Below are positions 10,380-21,640 of a DNA stretch of 64,000 nucleotides, in pieces (the stretch's first letter is position 1; the number at the start of each line of letters is the position of its first letter). The notes under the pieces were generated by a model. The model made no database searches. It saw only the letters and a list, made by a program, of their open reading frames with translations, and had not been told where the DNA came from. Source of the DNA: Cycas panzhihuaensis (lineage: Eukaryota; Cycadophyta); contig CM041465.1 of the NCBI GenBank assembly GCA_023213395.1, positions 21,886,001 to 21,950,000 on the forward strand. Reading direction: 5' to 3'. The position numbers and the translations under genes were made by a program.

Positions 10380-11078
10380 TGTTTCCTAGCCATCGGGAAT
10401 GGGCAAGAGTAGCATCCCTTAGGTAAGCACATGTATACATTCTTATCTCTTACCCTAGCTACTCTTATGGTATGATGAGATGTATTTATGGTTTCAATAG
10501 CATGGTATGGTTACATAGCTTGTTTTGTTGCCTGGCTTGCTTACCTAGTTCTTGCCTATGACTGTGAGACCACAGTCCTATGGTTTCATATAGCTCTTCG
10601 AAACACCTTCCTAGAGTTTATAGGTACTCATGGGCCTCTGTAGCCCATCTTGACTGACTTCTAGCTTGTTGTATGACCCCTTAGTGTGGGTTTTAACTTG
10701 TTTGCTTATTAACATTTGTTTACATTGATATTGATGCTTGGTCTTCACCCTTTCCACACATTAAGAAGCCCAACCACTACCTAGATCCCTTAAAAGACCT
10801 TGTTATCCCTCTAATCCCTATTTCTACACCCTTGACATGATCTTTTAGGTCATTCTCCAAGTTATTTTTATTTTTCTTTTATATTCCTTCACACTACTTC
10901 AAATTTTATGGCACCACTCTAAACTTCATGGTACTACAAAGTTTACTATGGGATGACTATTCATGAATTGCTGTGGCTAGAAAATAGATAAATTCATATT
11001 TATTATGAATTTAACACATGGTATAGGATCTTTTCTTGCCTAAAATAAACCCTAATATCCCCAAAACCCTAACAGAGA

Positions 11079-11086
11079 TATAAAAA
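11079..11086 (+). promoter_or_regulatory. LTR promoter TATA box, shared LTR
   Basis: TATAAAAA lies 699 bp from the LTR start, followed within 40 bp by a CT-rich stretch. The D left LTR has the same motif 698 bp from its start, and E has TTTAAAAA at 719 bp. Constant position in an otherwise diverged LTR supports a promoter. Confidence 0.6.
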
Positions 11087-12676
11087 TAAATTTTGAACTT
11101 ATTTTTACTCTCTCTCAATCTCTCACAATTAGAAAAATGACTCTCCTCTCTTCTCTTCTCCTTCATTCTTCCACTTAGGTTTGATAGGGTAGAAATCCTA
11201 GTTTGCAAGTCTGAAAGAAGGATTCTTTAGTGAGATAACTCCCTTCTCAAGTTTAGTAAGGCAAAACAATCATTTTTTGAGATTCAAGGTTCTTCCCCTC
11301 TCTAAAAGAGGTCAACTCCACCAAGAAAGCATGGTTTTGGTTTCCATTTTCCTTGTTTGTGAGGTAACTCCTAATTTGTATGGTTCTTTATATATGAAAA
11401 CATGCTCTTTCCTATTATTCTTCCTTGAATGTGCCTTATTTCATTAGTTGTACCTCCTAACATATGTTCTAGCATATATTTTGCTCCATTTTTGTTAAGC
11501 AAGGAAAGGCAAAACCTCTCATTCTCTTCTTGTGGCTATTATCTTACCCTAGGGCTTCTATTAGCTACGACAGGATGGGTCTCAGGCTATTCTTAAGAAG
11601 GTGAAGGGAGGAAAAATGGCTAGAGTTCTAACTCCTAATGCTGCTTCCTTAAGGGAAACCCCCACTTCTTAAGATCTCTACACCATACCTACTCCACAAG
11701 CTAATGCATCCCATAGGGCATGGTCCCTTCTATATCTGCAATGTTTGCAACACTTACAATATTTACCTCAATGAAAATTTATGCACATACTTCTTATTAG
11801 CAACCCTCATGGTTTCTACACTTTATCTTACAACATTTATAGCTTTTGCAAGATTTATATCTTTTACAATATTTGCAGCTTTTGCAAGCTTTAAAACCTA
11901 TTTTTTTTTAACTATTTATTTCCACCCAACTCACCCATGCAGTACCTAGATAACTAGAAGGTGTTTTATTCATAGGAGCTAGCCATCTAAAGGCTACCAT
12001 CTCCTCTCCCTTTTAACCCCTTTTCCCCTTTTTGTGGATGCGTAAGAATATGGATGTGTGTGAGGAGAATAATATACTAATTGCTATTTTTTTTTTGTTA
12101 TAAGAAATAAACTTTTATTCTCCCCAAGGTCAAACATATATGCATAGCTATATATATGCATACATATATATGCTCATTGTTTGTGAGGATTTATATGTAT
12201 TTGACAAAGCACAAGAGTGGTTTCCTTCTCATGCAAGTAAGGTGACACCACGGTAAAGAGGTACTACTCTCTCCCTTCCTTCACTTATCTTCTTTTGGTT
12301 TCATTATTTCATTTTGATTCCATTTTTATTTACTTTCAAGAATTTTGGGGATAATAAGTAAGCCACATTCAGAAGTTGAGGGGAAGGTAAGGGAGTCTCT
12401 CTCTCTATCTTCAATGACTTTGATGATAATGGAAGTTAAAGAAACTTGTGGGAATGGGGAGTAAGTAGAGGTGACAAAGGAGCACACAACCATGACACCA
12501 ATTACCACATCCAAGTGCACACCTTCCTACATACTTTTACCTTCTTCTTCTACATCTCCCCCCTTATCCCATTTGCTTAGTTTGTAAAAGGAAAGAAAAA
12601 GAAAGGAAAAAGCCCAAAGATTCTTTGTTTCCTTAAAATTGTTCTTCTTTATTGCATTGTAAAAGAGGGGGCAGGT

Positions 12677-12692
12677 GGGGGGGGGGGGGGGG
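12677..12692 (+). repeat. Homopolymer run of 16 G
   Basis: An uninterrupted G tract within a G-rich stretch (12666-12697) inside the LTR. It may be unstable in copying and sequencing, and its length may be an assembly approximation. Confidence 0.9.
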
Positions 12693-13204
12693 AGGGGAAC
12701 AAAATTGCATGACCATAGTGCATGCATATAGGGAACATTTGTTACTTCCCATTTCCTTTAGTGAACCTTATCCTCCATCTATCAAAGGGGAGGTAACCTA
12801 CACAAGGTACTCCTTTACATCCCATCCTTTCCTCTTCCCTCTTCGTTGCTCTTAGTTTGCATTGCATTCATTTAAAAGAATAAAAGAAGGTAGGAAACAT
12901 AGATAGGAAAGGTTGTGCATTCACTTTGTATGTTTGCTGTTGATATTGGTTGGTGCTTATTTATTTCCTTTGATAACGTTCATGCTATGCCAAAGAGGAA
13001 TTTTACTTCATTAGTGATAAGATGTTCCTCTCAAAACCCTGTTGGTTTCCAAACTTAGAAATCCCTTAGTTCTTCTTGGTAACCTAAGAAAACCTTATAA
13101 CCTCATAGCCTCAATATTCTTATGACCCACTCCCATCCTCTCTCTCTTAGTCCATTTTGAGATTGTAAGTAGGCCCCTCTAAACCATGTCTTCCCTTATC
13201 ACCA

Positions 13205-13880
13205 CCCATTCTTTTTTTCTTATCTCTCTTTCCTAAAAGAAGAAGTAGCATCTCTCCTTTCCTAATGAGGATAGGAGAGCTCCTTTCTTTAGTCTATTCA
13301 GCTATCTAAGGGCTCCTCTTTGCCCAAACTGAATCCAGGAAGGTACTTAGAAAATTAGAAAGTCATAGCACCATCTGTGGGTCCTCAAACTTGTGTTCTA
13401 ATATGCAGGCATACTTTGAGGGTAACCTATCCTCCATTTTGAGGTTTCTAGTCCCCTATTGTAGTTATAGTGCTAGCTTAGAAGCTCTCTTCCATAGTGA
13501 CCCCCAGAGGTGTAGTTCCACCTACTTGCCTTGTTGCCATCTTTAATCCCCTTTTGAAGGGGCTACTTCCCTATTTTATTTATCCCCTTTTCTGAAAGGA
13601 GATTTAGCATCTCTTCTCTCCCTCTAAGGACAATAGAGACTTGTTTAGGCTACTCAAAAACCTAAGGATGCTTTATTTCCCCTATCCATATCAAGAAAGG
13701 TATTTGGAAAGGAGAAAAGGGCACTATGTAGTTGTAGGTCCCTGAACCTATATTTCGATGTACAAACATCCTTTGAGGGTGCTCTATCCCTTTTCAAGAC
13801 CTCTACACCTTTATTGACCTTAGAATCCATCTAGAGTACCTTGTCTTTAGTGACCTCCCATAGCCACAATTCCACTAGTA
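13205..13880 (+). repeat. Tandem duplication of the LTR 3' end
   Basis: Two diverged copies of about 350 bp (about 13205-13562 and 13563-13880) share landmarks: TAGCATCTC near 13248 and 13606, GGTCCCTGAACC / GGTCCTCAAAC, CTTTGAGGGT and AGTGACC. The first copy also ends in a decayed LTR-end and primer-site-like stretch near 13510-13540. E has only one copy. Confidence 0.65.
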
Positions 13881-13893
13881 ACCATACTAGGGA
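13876..13893 (+). promoter_or_regulatory. Primer binding site of B, decayed
   Basis: TAGTAACCATACTAGGGA corresponds to TGGCGACCATACTGGGGA in E, differing by four transitions (G to A or C to T). It starts one base after the LTR end, as expected for a tRNA primer site. The E sequence resembles primer sites of Ogre/Tat elements; I did not assign the tRNA. Confidence 0.65.
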
Positions 13894-14102
13894 CTGCTAC
13901 TAAGGAATGAGGTAGCACCCCTTCTGTCTTATTCTCCCATGCTAGGTAATTCTAGATTGCCATCACATGAGTTGTTTCATTCCTCTCATATTCTTTGGGT
14001 ATGACATAAGTGTAACACTTTTCTCATCTCTTGTGTGGCCTATCCCCTATGATAGAGGAGCCCATTTATTCCTCCATCCCCTCATCTAATTCTGAATCAA
14101 CA

Positions 14103-15790
14103 ATGGAGGGATATCCATTAGAGTGGGTATATCATGCCTACATTTTAGAATCTCAGAACCAAACCTCTCATCCCCTTCAAGATCCCATCAAAGAGGGTGA
14201 GGATCCCATTTTCTACTCGAATGACTAAGGACATTTAGATTTCCATCTATTTTCTATGCATGACATAGGTAGATCTACCTCTATAGAGTACTTCCACCCT
14301 AGTGAAGGTTCTTATGAGGATCAACCTATGGGTTGCACCCTCCACAAGGATCCATCTACCTCATGCAAGTAGGTTAGGACCCCTCCTGCAGATGTAATCA
14401 AACCATAAAGATGATGCTTTGGAGTCATAAGTACCCAACTTCCTCCAAAATGGTTGGATGGCCTCCTTCATAGCATTACTCCATCCTCATCTATACCTAT
14501 GCCTCTTATCTCATCTCAACCACCATTCGTGTCAATGGTAGGACTCACTCTTATTGTCTCCTCATCCTTAGATGCACCTCATAGCCAAGGGGCACCCCAA
14601 GACATGCCTATATATTAGATTAGATTAAGTATGCCTCTCTTGAATCAAATAACCATGGCACAACCTACTGTGGCCAATACCCATTTTGTGTGATCAAGGA
14701 TACCCTCACATCCTCATCCTTTAGGCCATATGGTATTTACCCCCATGTGCCTTCATTCATAACCCATGGACTCTTCCCTCTATGTGCCTCTAGGGTATAT
14801 GTCTCAACTGTTGGGGCAAGGTTGGGTAGACCCTCTCTTTATCTATGGGGTGGACTCACTACACCCTTATGGAGTTGTACCTCCTATGGGTGGCCCATAT
14901 GAGTAAAATCCCATATCTTATCATCATGTAAGATTATATACATGGGGCCTTCCTAAGGGGGATCTGTTCCCCCTTGTATCCCATGCTCCTAGATCCTACT
15001 CTTATAGGCGGCACTTTCTTAATGTGGAGTGGGATCATCTCATCTAACTTCCTCTTATCCAACCTACCCGCACATGAGAGTGGCCCCTTCCTACCAAGCA
15101 AGTAGGAACTAGTGCCCTCCATGCACCTAGCTTCCTCAAGGTGGAGTTGGATGTACATATCCACTTCCTTCCTTATCTCTAGTTGACCCTTTGGCTCAAC
15201 TAGGGATTCCTCCCTTTATTGACTATAGGTCAACCCCACTTTCAGTTGAGGCTCTCAGGACCAACCTACCACCTCATCCTTCCAAGATGTCTAAATTCTG
15301 GCACTTCATCATAGGACCCAACTGAGTATGTTAGGACTTCTCCATGGTATGCATAGATTATTGGGCCTATGATCATATCCTTATGAAATTATTTCCTCAT
15401 TCTTTGTAAGGAGATGCCCTAAAGTGATTCTACCATCTCCTTGCCTATTCTATCCATTCCTTCTAATAGCTTGTAAATAAGTTCATCAAATATTTTGACG
15501 TGGCTCACCCCTTTAAGAGTGGGGTCAAATCCCTACTCTCTCTCAAACAAGGTCACAACAAAATAAATCATGATTTTGTTAGGCACTTTCACAACCTTCT
15601 CTACTCTATAAAGGCTAAGGTACCTGAAGAGTTAAAGAGGGATATCTTTGTGAATGCCCTTAGACCCGAAGTCTATGTTAAATTCCTCAAGATGGGGGTG
15701 ATGACATATAAGTCCACCATATTGAAATGCTTGGCACTTGAGGCCATTGACATCCAAGTCAATCTCAAGAACCCTCTCAAGTCAACATAA
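14103..15790 (+). pseudogene. gag: Gag N-terminal and capsid region of B
   Basis: The start MEGYPLEWVYHAYI is shared with E (MEGFPLDWVYHAYV). A long Pro/Ser-rich low-complexity stretch follows, then a capsid-like core at about 15270-15790 containing YFDVAHPFKSGVKSLLSLKQ, NHDFVRHFHNLL and LKRDIFVNALRPEVYVKFLK. The start and the core are in different frames, so at least one indel lies between, and there are several TAG/TGA stops. The core resembles the retrotransposon gag domain of plant gypsy elements. Confidence 0.8.
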
Positions 15791-17160
15791 TTATGTGAGG
15801 CACCCCCTATGCCACATGACTAATAACCCCAATAGACCTTAAGGACCTCTACCAACACAATTGATAGGACCATGGACCCCTTGACCTTAACTATACATTC
15901 ATTTGAATATATGATGAAGGAGCTAAATCTTCAACCATATCAACCTTCCTTAGATGCCTATAGACCCATTCATCAAGCATCTCAAGCTATACTACCTAGA
16001 GGCAGGAACACCCATACTTCTTAAGGGAGGAAGGCATGACCTCCCCCTAAGAAGAAATGGAATTTTGTTCATGGAGAATACCTCCACAAGGACTCGTAAT
16101 ATTAGGTGCAATACCCTAAACTTTTCCTACAATGGATGCCTCCCCCAAACGGGCTTCTAAACCCAACTTGGATCAGCTCATTCATAGAGATCCTTTCCTT
16201 GATCATGGGGAGCATGATCGCTCCACCTAGAATAGAAAGGGGGGAATAAGGGATGGTCCTCTAACCTACCTCCAAATCAAGCAAAGAGGAAGGGCGCAAG
16301 GGAATCATCTTTGGCCTTAAGCCTCCATTCTTAGCCATCCTCTTCCTCTCAATCCTAAAACAAGGGGAAGAGAATCATTCAAATACTTGAGACTACACCC
16401 TTATACCCTGTTATGATGTTTCAAATAGCTAGGGAGGCTGCCAAACTCTCCACTTCTTAAAAAAACCCTCCTACAGATAATCCACCCACCAAGATCCCTA
16501 TGATTCGTAAGACTATCCCTATCTACCCTAGGCATTATGGTTTTCAAAGGTCACTTGCCTAACCAACTAGGAAAGGGAAACCATTATCGATCATTGATGA
16601 GCTTCATATCGTACCCACAGGAATGTCTATGATTGATGTCTTGTGTAGTTACCTTAAGTAATATACTCTCCTCTTAGAGACCTTGGGACATAATGATGCC
16701 CCAATCCATTCAGTGGGTACCATCTCAAGCAGGGCTTCCCTTATCACTTTTGACCGTGAGGACCTCCCTCCTACTAACAAAAGGGAATGCCAATGGTACT
16801 ACCCTTTAACCATTACTATAGGCAATCCTGATTACACCTTAAAGAGGATTGTTGTAGATAATGGTTCCTCAGTTAACGCCATGCCTATTTGCATGGTGGA
16901 GGAGCTAGGGTTAAGGGCCCTTGAACTAGTCATATAGAGATGCCAAGGTTATGCAGGTAGTGAAAAGGCACCCTTAGGAATGGTGGCGATCTCTCTCATC
17001 CTAGAAGACAAGATTGTCCTTATGGATATCATGGTCCTTGACATAGATGTGGACTACAACTTCTTGTTGGGACAGCCTTAGTTTGACCAGATAGAATCCA
17101 TCTATTCATCATGATAGGGGAAACTTAAATTCACCTATGAAAGATAAATAAAAGTTATCC
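15791..17160 (+). pseudogene. pol: Nucleocapsid knuckle and protease region of B
   Basis: A CHHC-type knuckle at about 16050-16100 reads W-N-FVHGEYLHKDS, where E has WCFVHGE-FHKDSQC, so the first Cys is Asn here. The retropepsin-like region includes WYYPLTITIGNPDYTLKRIV followed by VDNGSSVNAMPICMVEEL (about 16855-16910) with the active-site Asp in VDNGSS. VDYNFLLGQ follows at about 17050. Stops and small shifts are present. Confidence 0.78.
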
Positions 17161-19470
17161 TTTAAGAGCCTCCTCCTATTGGGTCATCTCATTGGCCCTA
17201 CTAAGTAGTTTTTGGATCAACCCATGTGGTTAAGGATCTGTCTGCTCCATCGACTACCTATTCTATTAACACCCAAAGTGCCTAGGGAGCAGAAGGAGAA
17301 CCTTCTTCCTCCTCTAACCTTATTTGCTTCACTCCCATTAGCATTGGGAGCTTTGGATATCTTACTGCTTTGAGTGACCATGAGTTTGATGATAAGTGTG
17401 AGGACCTTCCTCATTCCATATCCCTCAATGTATGAAAGGGGCACCTCATTCATCCTCCCCGAAGCCCTACGTCCTGACCTAGGGCATCATATGAGGACCC
17501 CATTCCCTTTATCTAATCTAGAGGACTGCATACAATTTATCTTATTATGTGCATCTAGCCTATCCTACCACTTCTTACTCCCTAATCCTTGCCATCCTCT
17601 GTAGATGACGAGGACAAGGAGTCTCTTTATTCATATGACAAGTCTATAACTTATGATTTTGATCCTAGTTAGCCTTTACTACTATGAGCCAAGGTGCAAC
17701 AACATAGGAGGATACCCTACAACTCCTCTAGGGAGTCTCCTAACTACATAGAGTGGTGGGTCGATCATTATGGACTAGTCACCCTTTCTACGTCTCATCC
17801 CATATTCCCATCAAGCAAAACTATGAATGGGATAGATTTCTTCAAGACTGATGAGTCCCTATTAGAGCATTTAGTGGGTTCTACACTCAACCTCCCTTCC
17901 AGTCACCATAGACTCAATTTTTAGAAGTGCCTAGCCTTGGGGTCACCTGTCGCCAACCTAAACTAATTGGACACTATTCCCCTTCCCTTTATCGATCATG
18001 CTCCATTCCACTTTGAAGAAGGGAATAGCATATACGCTGGGGCAACCAAGGACATCATTCTTGCCCTTAGTAAGGTCATTAAGGTTGGGGTAGGATGTTC
18101 ACCCAAAGAGATAGAGAAATATACCCTTCTATTCCAAGAGTTCGAAGATGTATTCACGTGAGATTACTTAGATATGAAGTGTATAAACCCCTCCATCATC
18201 ACTCGCTACCTCACTACTATCCTAGGTGCTCACCTTATATATCAAAAATAGTTCCCCTTATACCCTAAACTTTTAGTAGTTGTTAAGATGTAAGTGGAGA
18301 AGCTATTGGACACTAGGTTTATGACTTCCATCAACTACCCTAAATGGGTTTCCAATATCGTGTACATCGCTAAAAAGAATGGTATGATTAGGGTTTATGT
18401 TAACTTCTAAGACATTAATAATGCTTTCCCTAGGGACAACTTCCCTCTATCATTCATTGATCAAATCATTGATTGTACAGTAGGTCTCAAAGTTATGCCC
18501 CTGATGGATGCCTTTTTTGGGTACAACCAAATTGAGATATCTCTTGAAGACCATCACAAGATCGCCTTCACCATACCTTGGGGGACTTTTTCCTATAAGG
18601 CTATGCCATTTGGTCTAAAGAATGTAGGCACCACTTATTAAAGGATGATGTAATTTATTTTTTATGACCTCATAAACAAGACACTCGAGGTCTTTATGGA
18701 TGACATGATGGGCCTCTCCTATAAGAGGACTACCCATCTCACTGACCTTCATGTTATCTTCATAAGGTGTCATAAATATCACATCAACCTAAACCCACTC
18801 AAGTGTGTTTTTATGGTTATGGTAGGCAAACTCTTAAGATTTCTCATCTCCAAATAAGGGATCTAGATTGACCCTGATAAAGTCAAAGCCATTATTAACA
18901 TGCACCCTGCAAGAACCCAAATACAAATCAAGTCATTCTTGGGGAGGTTGGGTTTCCTTAGATATTTTTTATTGGATTTCACCATAAATGCCAAACCACT
19001 AACTAATTTGTTGAAGAAGGGAGTGCCATTCATCTGGTCCCCTAAATCCTAAGAAGCCTTTTAGGAGCTCAAGCAGGCTTTTGTATATGCTTTTGTGTTG
19101 GCACCTCCTCTTTTTGATTGCCCCTTTATTCTATATACCTCTATGATTAATGAATCCTTGGGTGCTATGCTAGCCCAAGAGGATGACTCTAAGATTGAAA
19201 GGTCCATCTAATTTATTAGTTACACTCTAGTGGTAGCAGAACTAAACTATCCACTTACTGAAAAGGAGTGCCTAGCTTTGGTCCATGCCGTTAAGAAATT
19301 TAGGCACTACCTCCTAGGTAACACTACTCACATGATCATCCAATATGATTCATTGAGGTACCTTTTGATTATGTTAGACTTAATTGGAAGGGTTGGTAAA
19401 TGGGTCATCGTCTTATAAGAGTATGACCTTAAAATTATTAATAGGAAATCCAAGAAGAGGATGGTAGTCA
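17161..19470 (+). pseudogene. pol: RT and first RNase H of B
   Basis: A low-complexity linker (17161-17960) leads to FHFEEGNSIYAGATKDIILA and then RT at about 18290-18900: SNIVYIAKKNGMIRVYVNF, LMDAFFGYNQIEIS, AFTIPWGTFSYKAMPFGLKN and the catalytic VFMDDMMGLS near 18690-18716. Thumb and connection follow with NPLKCVF and IKSFLGRLGFLRYF. RNase H (about 18960-19470) has PFILYTSMINESLGAMLAQE and YPLTEKECLALVHAVKKFRH. Stops include TAA/TAG at Gln or Trp positions. This copy retains the full RNase H stretch that E has lost. Confidence 0.85.
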
Positions 19471-20779
19471 TAAAGCAACTTACTGATGCCCCTATTCCTA
19501 ATCCCCTTGAGGTTCTAGTTAGTGATTCCTTACCATATGAGCCCATCCTAGATCTCTGGCATTTGTCCTCTACCCATTGGCTAAGATTTAATGGTATGGG
19601 GACATTATACAATATCTTACCTAATAGCAATACCCTTTCAACGTGGGTGATAAAGTGAAGTCCCATATTAGGGCTACCGCTCGACAATACTTCATCATAT
19701 AGGACATATTATACAAACAATCTTTTGATGGTATTTTCCTTTATTGTGTTACCCCTGAGGAGACTGACCAAATCCTCCTTGAGTGCCATAGTGGAATTTA
19801 TAGAGGCCACTTTAGGGGCCAATCTATGGCCTAAAGGATCCTTTTCATGGGCTACTATTGGCCATTCTTGTTCAAGGATACCCATGCCTATATGTAGAAT
19901 TGTTGTAAATGTTAAGAGCATGCCAATGTGATCCATTTACCTTTTGAGGCATTGCATTCTATTATATCCCCATGGCCTTTCTCCCAATGGGGATTAGATC
20001 ACATTGGGGCCATCACTCTACCCTCTTTCTCACAACATAATTTATCTTAACTGTGATGGAATACTTCACCAAATGGGCTGAAGTAGTTTCATTTTCATCC
20101 ACAATAAGCAATAAAATTGCTACTTTTATTTATTAGTATATTATCTGTCAATTCATAATCCTAGATATCCTAATCATAGATAACGATATTCCTTTTTGTA
20201 ATAAGTAAATGGATAAACTTTATGAAAAATTTAAGATTCCCCATAAGACTTTATCCCCCTATTACCCCTAGCCAATGGCTAAGTAAAATTATTTAACAAG
20301 ACCCTCATTAACATCTTAAAGAAAATCGTTGCCCTATCCCAAATGGATTAGCACCTTTATCTCCATTTGACACAATGGGCCTATCACACCTCAATTTGCA
20401 CTACTATAGGAATGACATATTTCTCCTTGTTTTATGGAATGAAGGTGGTTTTGCTCTTAGAAGTTGAAATATCTTCTTTAAGGGTATCCCTTAAAGACTT
20501 CATTGATAAGGAATGGTGACACCAGGCCTGCCTCCTTAACCTTAAGCCTTTGGATGAGAAGCACTTGGCTACATACTAGGCTCACCTCACATTTAAAGCT
20601 TAGGCTTGAAGGATGTATGATAAATGCCTACGTCCTTATCCTTTGCACCCTAGGGACCAAGTCCTCAAGATATAGTATCTTTACAATAGCCTATCCAAAT
20701 TTGGCCCCAAATTGGTGGGCCATTTTGTTGTCCTTAAGAGCCTTGATAATGATGCCTATCAGATAACCACATTAGAAGG
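19471..20779 (+). pseudogene. pol: Integrase of B, truncated by element C
   Basis: The N-terminal zinc region includes the KDTHAY-NCCKC-EHANVIHLP segment (about 19855-19940), and the core includes FSQWGLDHIGAI (about 19980-20010). The C-terminal part has HPRDQVLKI, LSKFGPKLVGHFVVLKSLDN and ends with YQITTLEGG at 20779. Several stops and at least two frame changes are present (the 19461-19658 and 19725-19931 reading frames differ). Confidence 0.8.
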
Positions 20780-21159
20780 TGGAAGTGTTTCTATGGGGGG
20801 TCACTAAGGACAAGGCACTCTAGATAGATACTGAGGCCAAAAAAGGTCTAGAGGTTTCAAAAAGGGATAGATCACTCTTAAAGGGCATTTGCACATTAGA
20901 ACATAGGTTCAAGGATCTACAACTATACGTTACCCTTCCCCTTTCTCTAGATGCCTTTCTTGATGTGGATGGGGTGAAGAAAGTCATCCTCAAGTTGCTA
21001 AGTAGCCTAAACAAAGGAACACCTATCCTTAAAGAGAGAGAAGAGACACTAAATCTCCTTTCAGAAAAGGAAACTAGTGAAAGAGAGGTAAAGCAGTGGT
21101 AAGACAAGAGGTGGCAGTTTCAGATAGCCTATTTGGAGGCAAAGGGCTTATCCTTAGAG

Positions 21160-21640
21160 GTTTGGGTTTTGAGTGTTAAGAATAAAAGAAGAGGACAGTA
21201 CTACAACCAACTCCTTTTAATCAAGTTAAATATTCCATTTATTCAAGTTTATGCAAGTGATCAATGCCCTTTTATCCTTAACAGATAAGAGGAGTGAGAA
21301 GCTTCCCTTTAGAAAGGGGAGTAAGGGAGAAAGAGCACTCCTTTTAGAAAAGGTGACAAATGATGTGAAGGGATAGAAGGAGTGATAGGGTCACTTTATT
21401 TGTACCCTAGAGAGCTATCTCTAGGGGTTAGGGTTTTGGTGTTGAATTTACAAAATAGAGGTAATGTTACAACCATCCAATTGTAACTAGGTTATAAATT
21501 CTCCTTGAATCACAATAAGAATAAGGGGTGGAGTTAGGATGCAAAAGAGTAGTAATAAGAGAATGTTGCAACTATCTAGTTGCAACTAGCTTATAAGTTC
21601 TTCTTGTATTGCATGAAGAACATAAAGGCTTCCCAAGATT
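21160..21640 (-). repeat. Degenerate tandem repeats in C LTR, unit about 95-100 bp
   Basis: Three diverged units can be seen at about 21160-21260, 21425-21520 and 21525-21625. The last two share the order AATGTTACAACCATC / AATGTTGCAACTATC, TTGTAACTAGGTTATAA / TTGCAACTAGCTTATAA and a CTTGAATC / CTTGTATT tail. Confidence 0.55.

Larger units (their letters stand above)
1..13874 (+). mobile_element. Tat-like gypsy element A, 3' portion with LTR
   Basis: Position 1 matches the point just after the end of the integrase reading frame in copy D (compare D read on the minus strand from about 34900). From there to 10379 A follows the D 3' region block by block: spacer, antisense gene, divergent spacer, aRNH, tail and polypurine tract, followed by an LTR at 10380-13874. 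Without Copia-1 this region is about 5.0 kb, the same as in D. The gag-pol part of A would lie left of the window. The Tat assignment is an inference from the aRNH downstream of integrase and the long 3' region with an antisense ORF. Confidence 0.8.
10380..13874 (+). repeat. Single LTR shared by A (3') and B (5')
   Basis: This 3495-bp LTR starts TGTTTCC and ends TTCCA. It has a polypurine tract on its left and a primer site on its right, so it reads as the 3' LTR of A and the 5' LTR of B at once. It is homologous to the LTRs at 20780-24138, 26679-29910, 49363-52695 and 54804-58062. It is longer than that of E partly because its last ~350 bp are duplicated in tandem. Confidence 0.85.
10380..20779 (+). 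mobile_element. Tat-like gypsy element B, LTR to end of integrase
   Basis: B consists of the shared LTR, a primer site, gag, PR, RT, RNase H and integrase in plus orientation. It stops abruptly after the last integrase codons (ITTLEGG), where the LTR of element C begins in reverse orientation. The missing 3' region of B should lie beyond C, and so beyond the window. The five bases before the junction, GAAGG (20775-20779), would be one half of C's target duplication. Confidence 0.8.

Noticed and set aside
11011-11208. Small frames in the LTRs (for example 11011-11208 and 56568-56780)
   Set aside because: They are not conserved between the five LTR copies.
12652-12855. Open frames across the poly-G tract
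   Set aside because: They are low-complexity and lie within an LTR; no domain or conservation.
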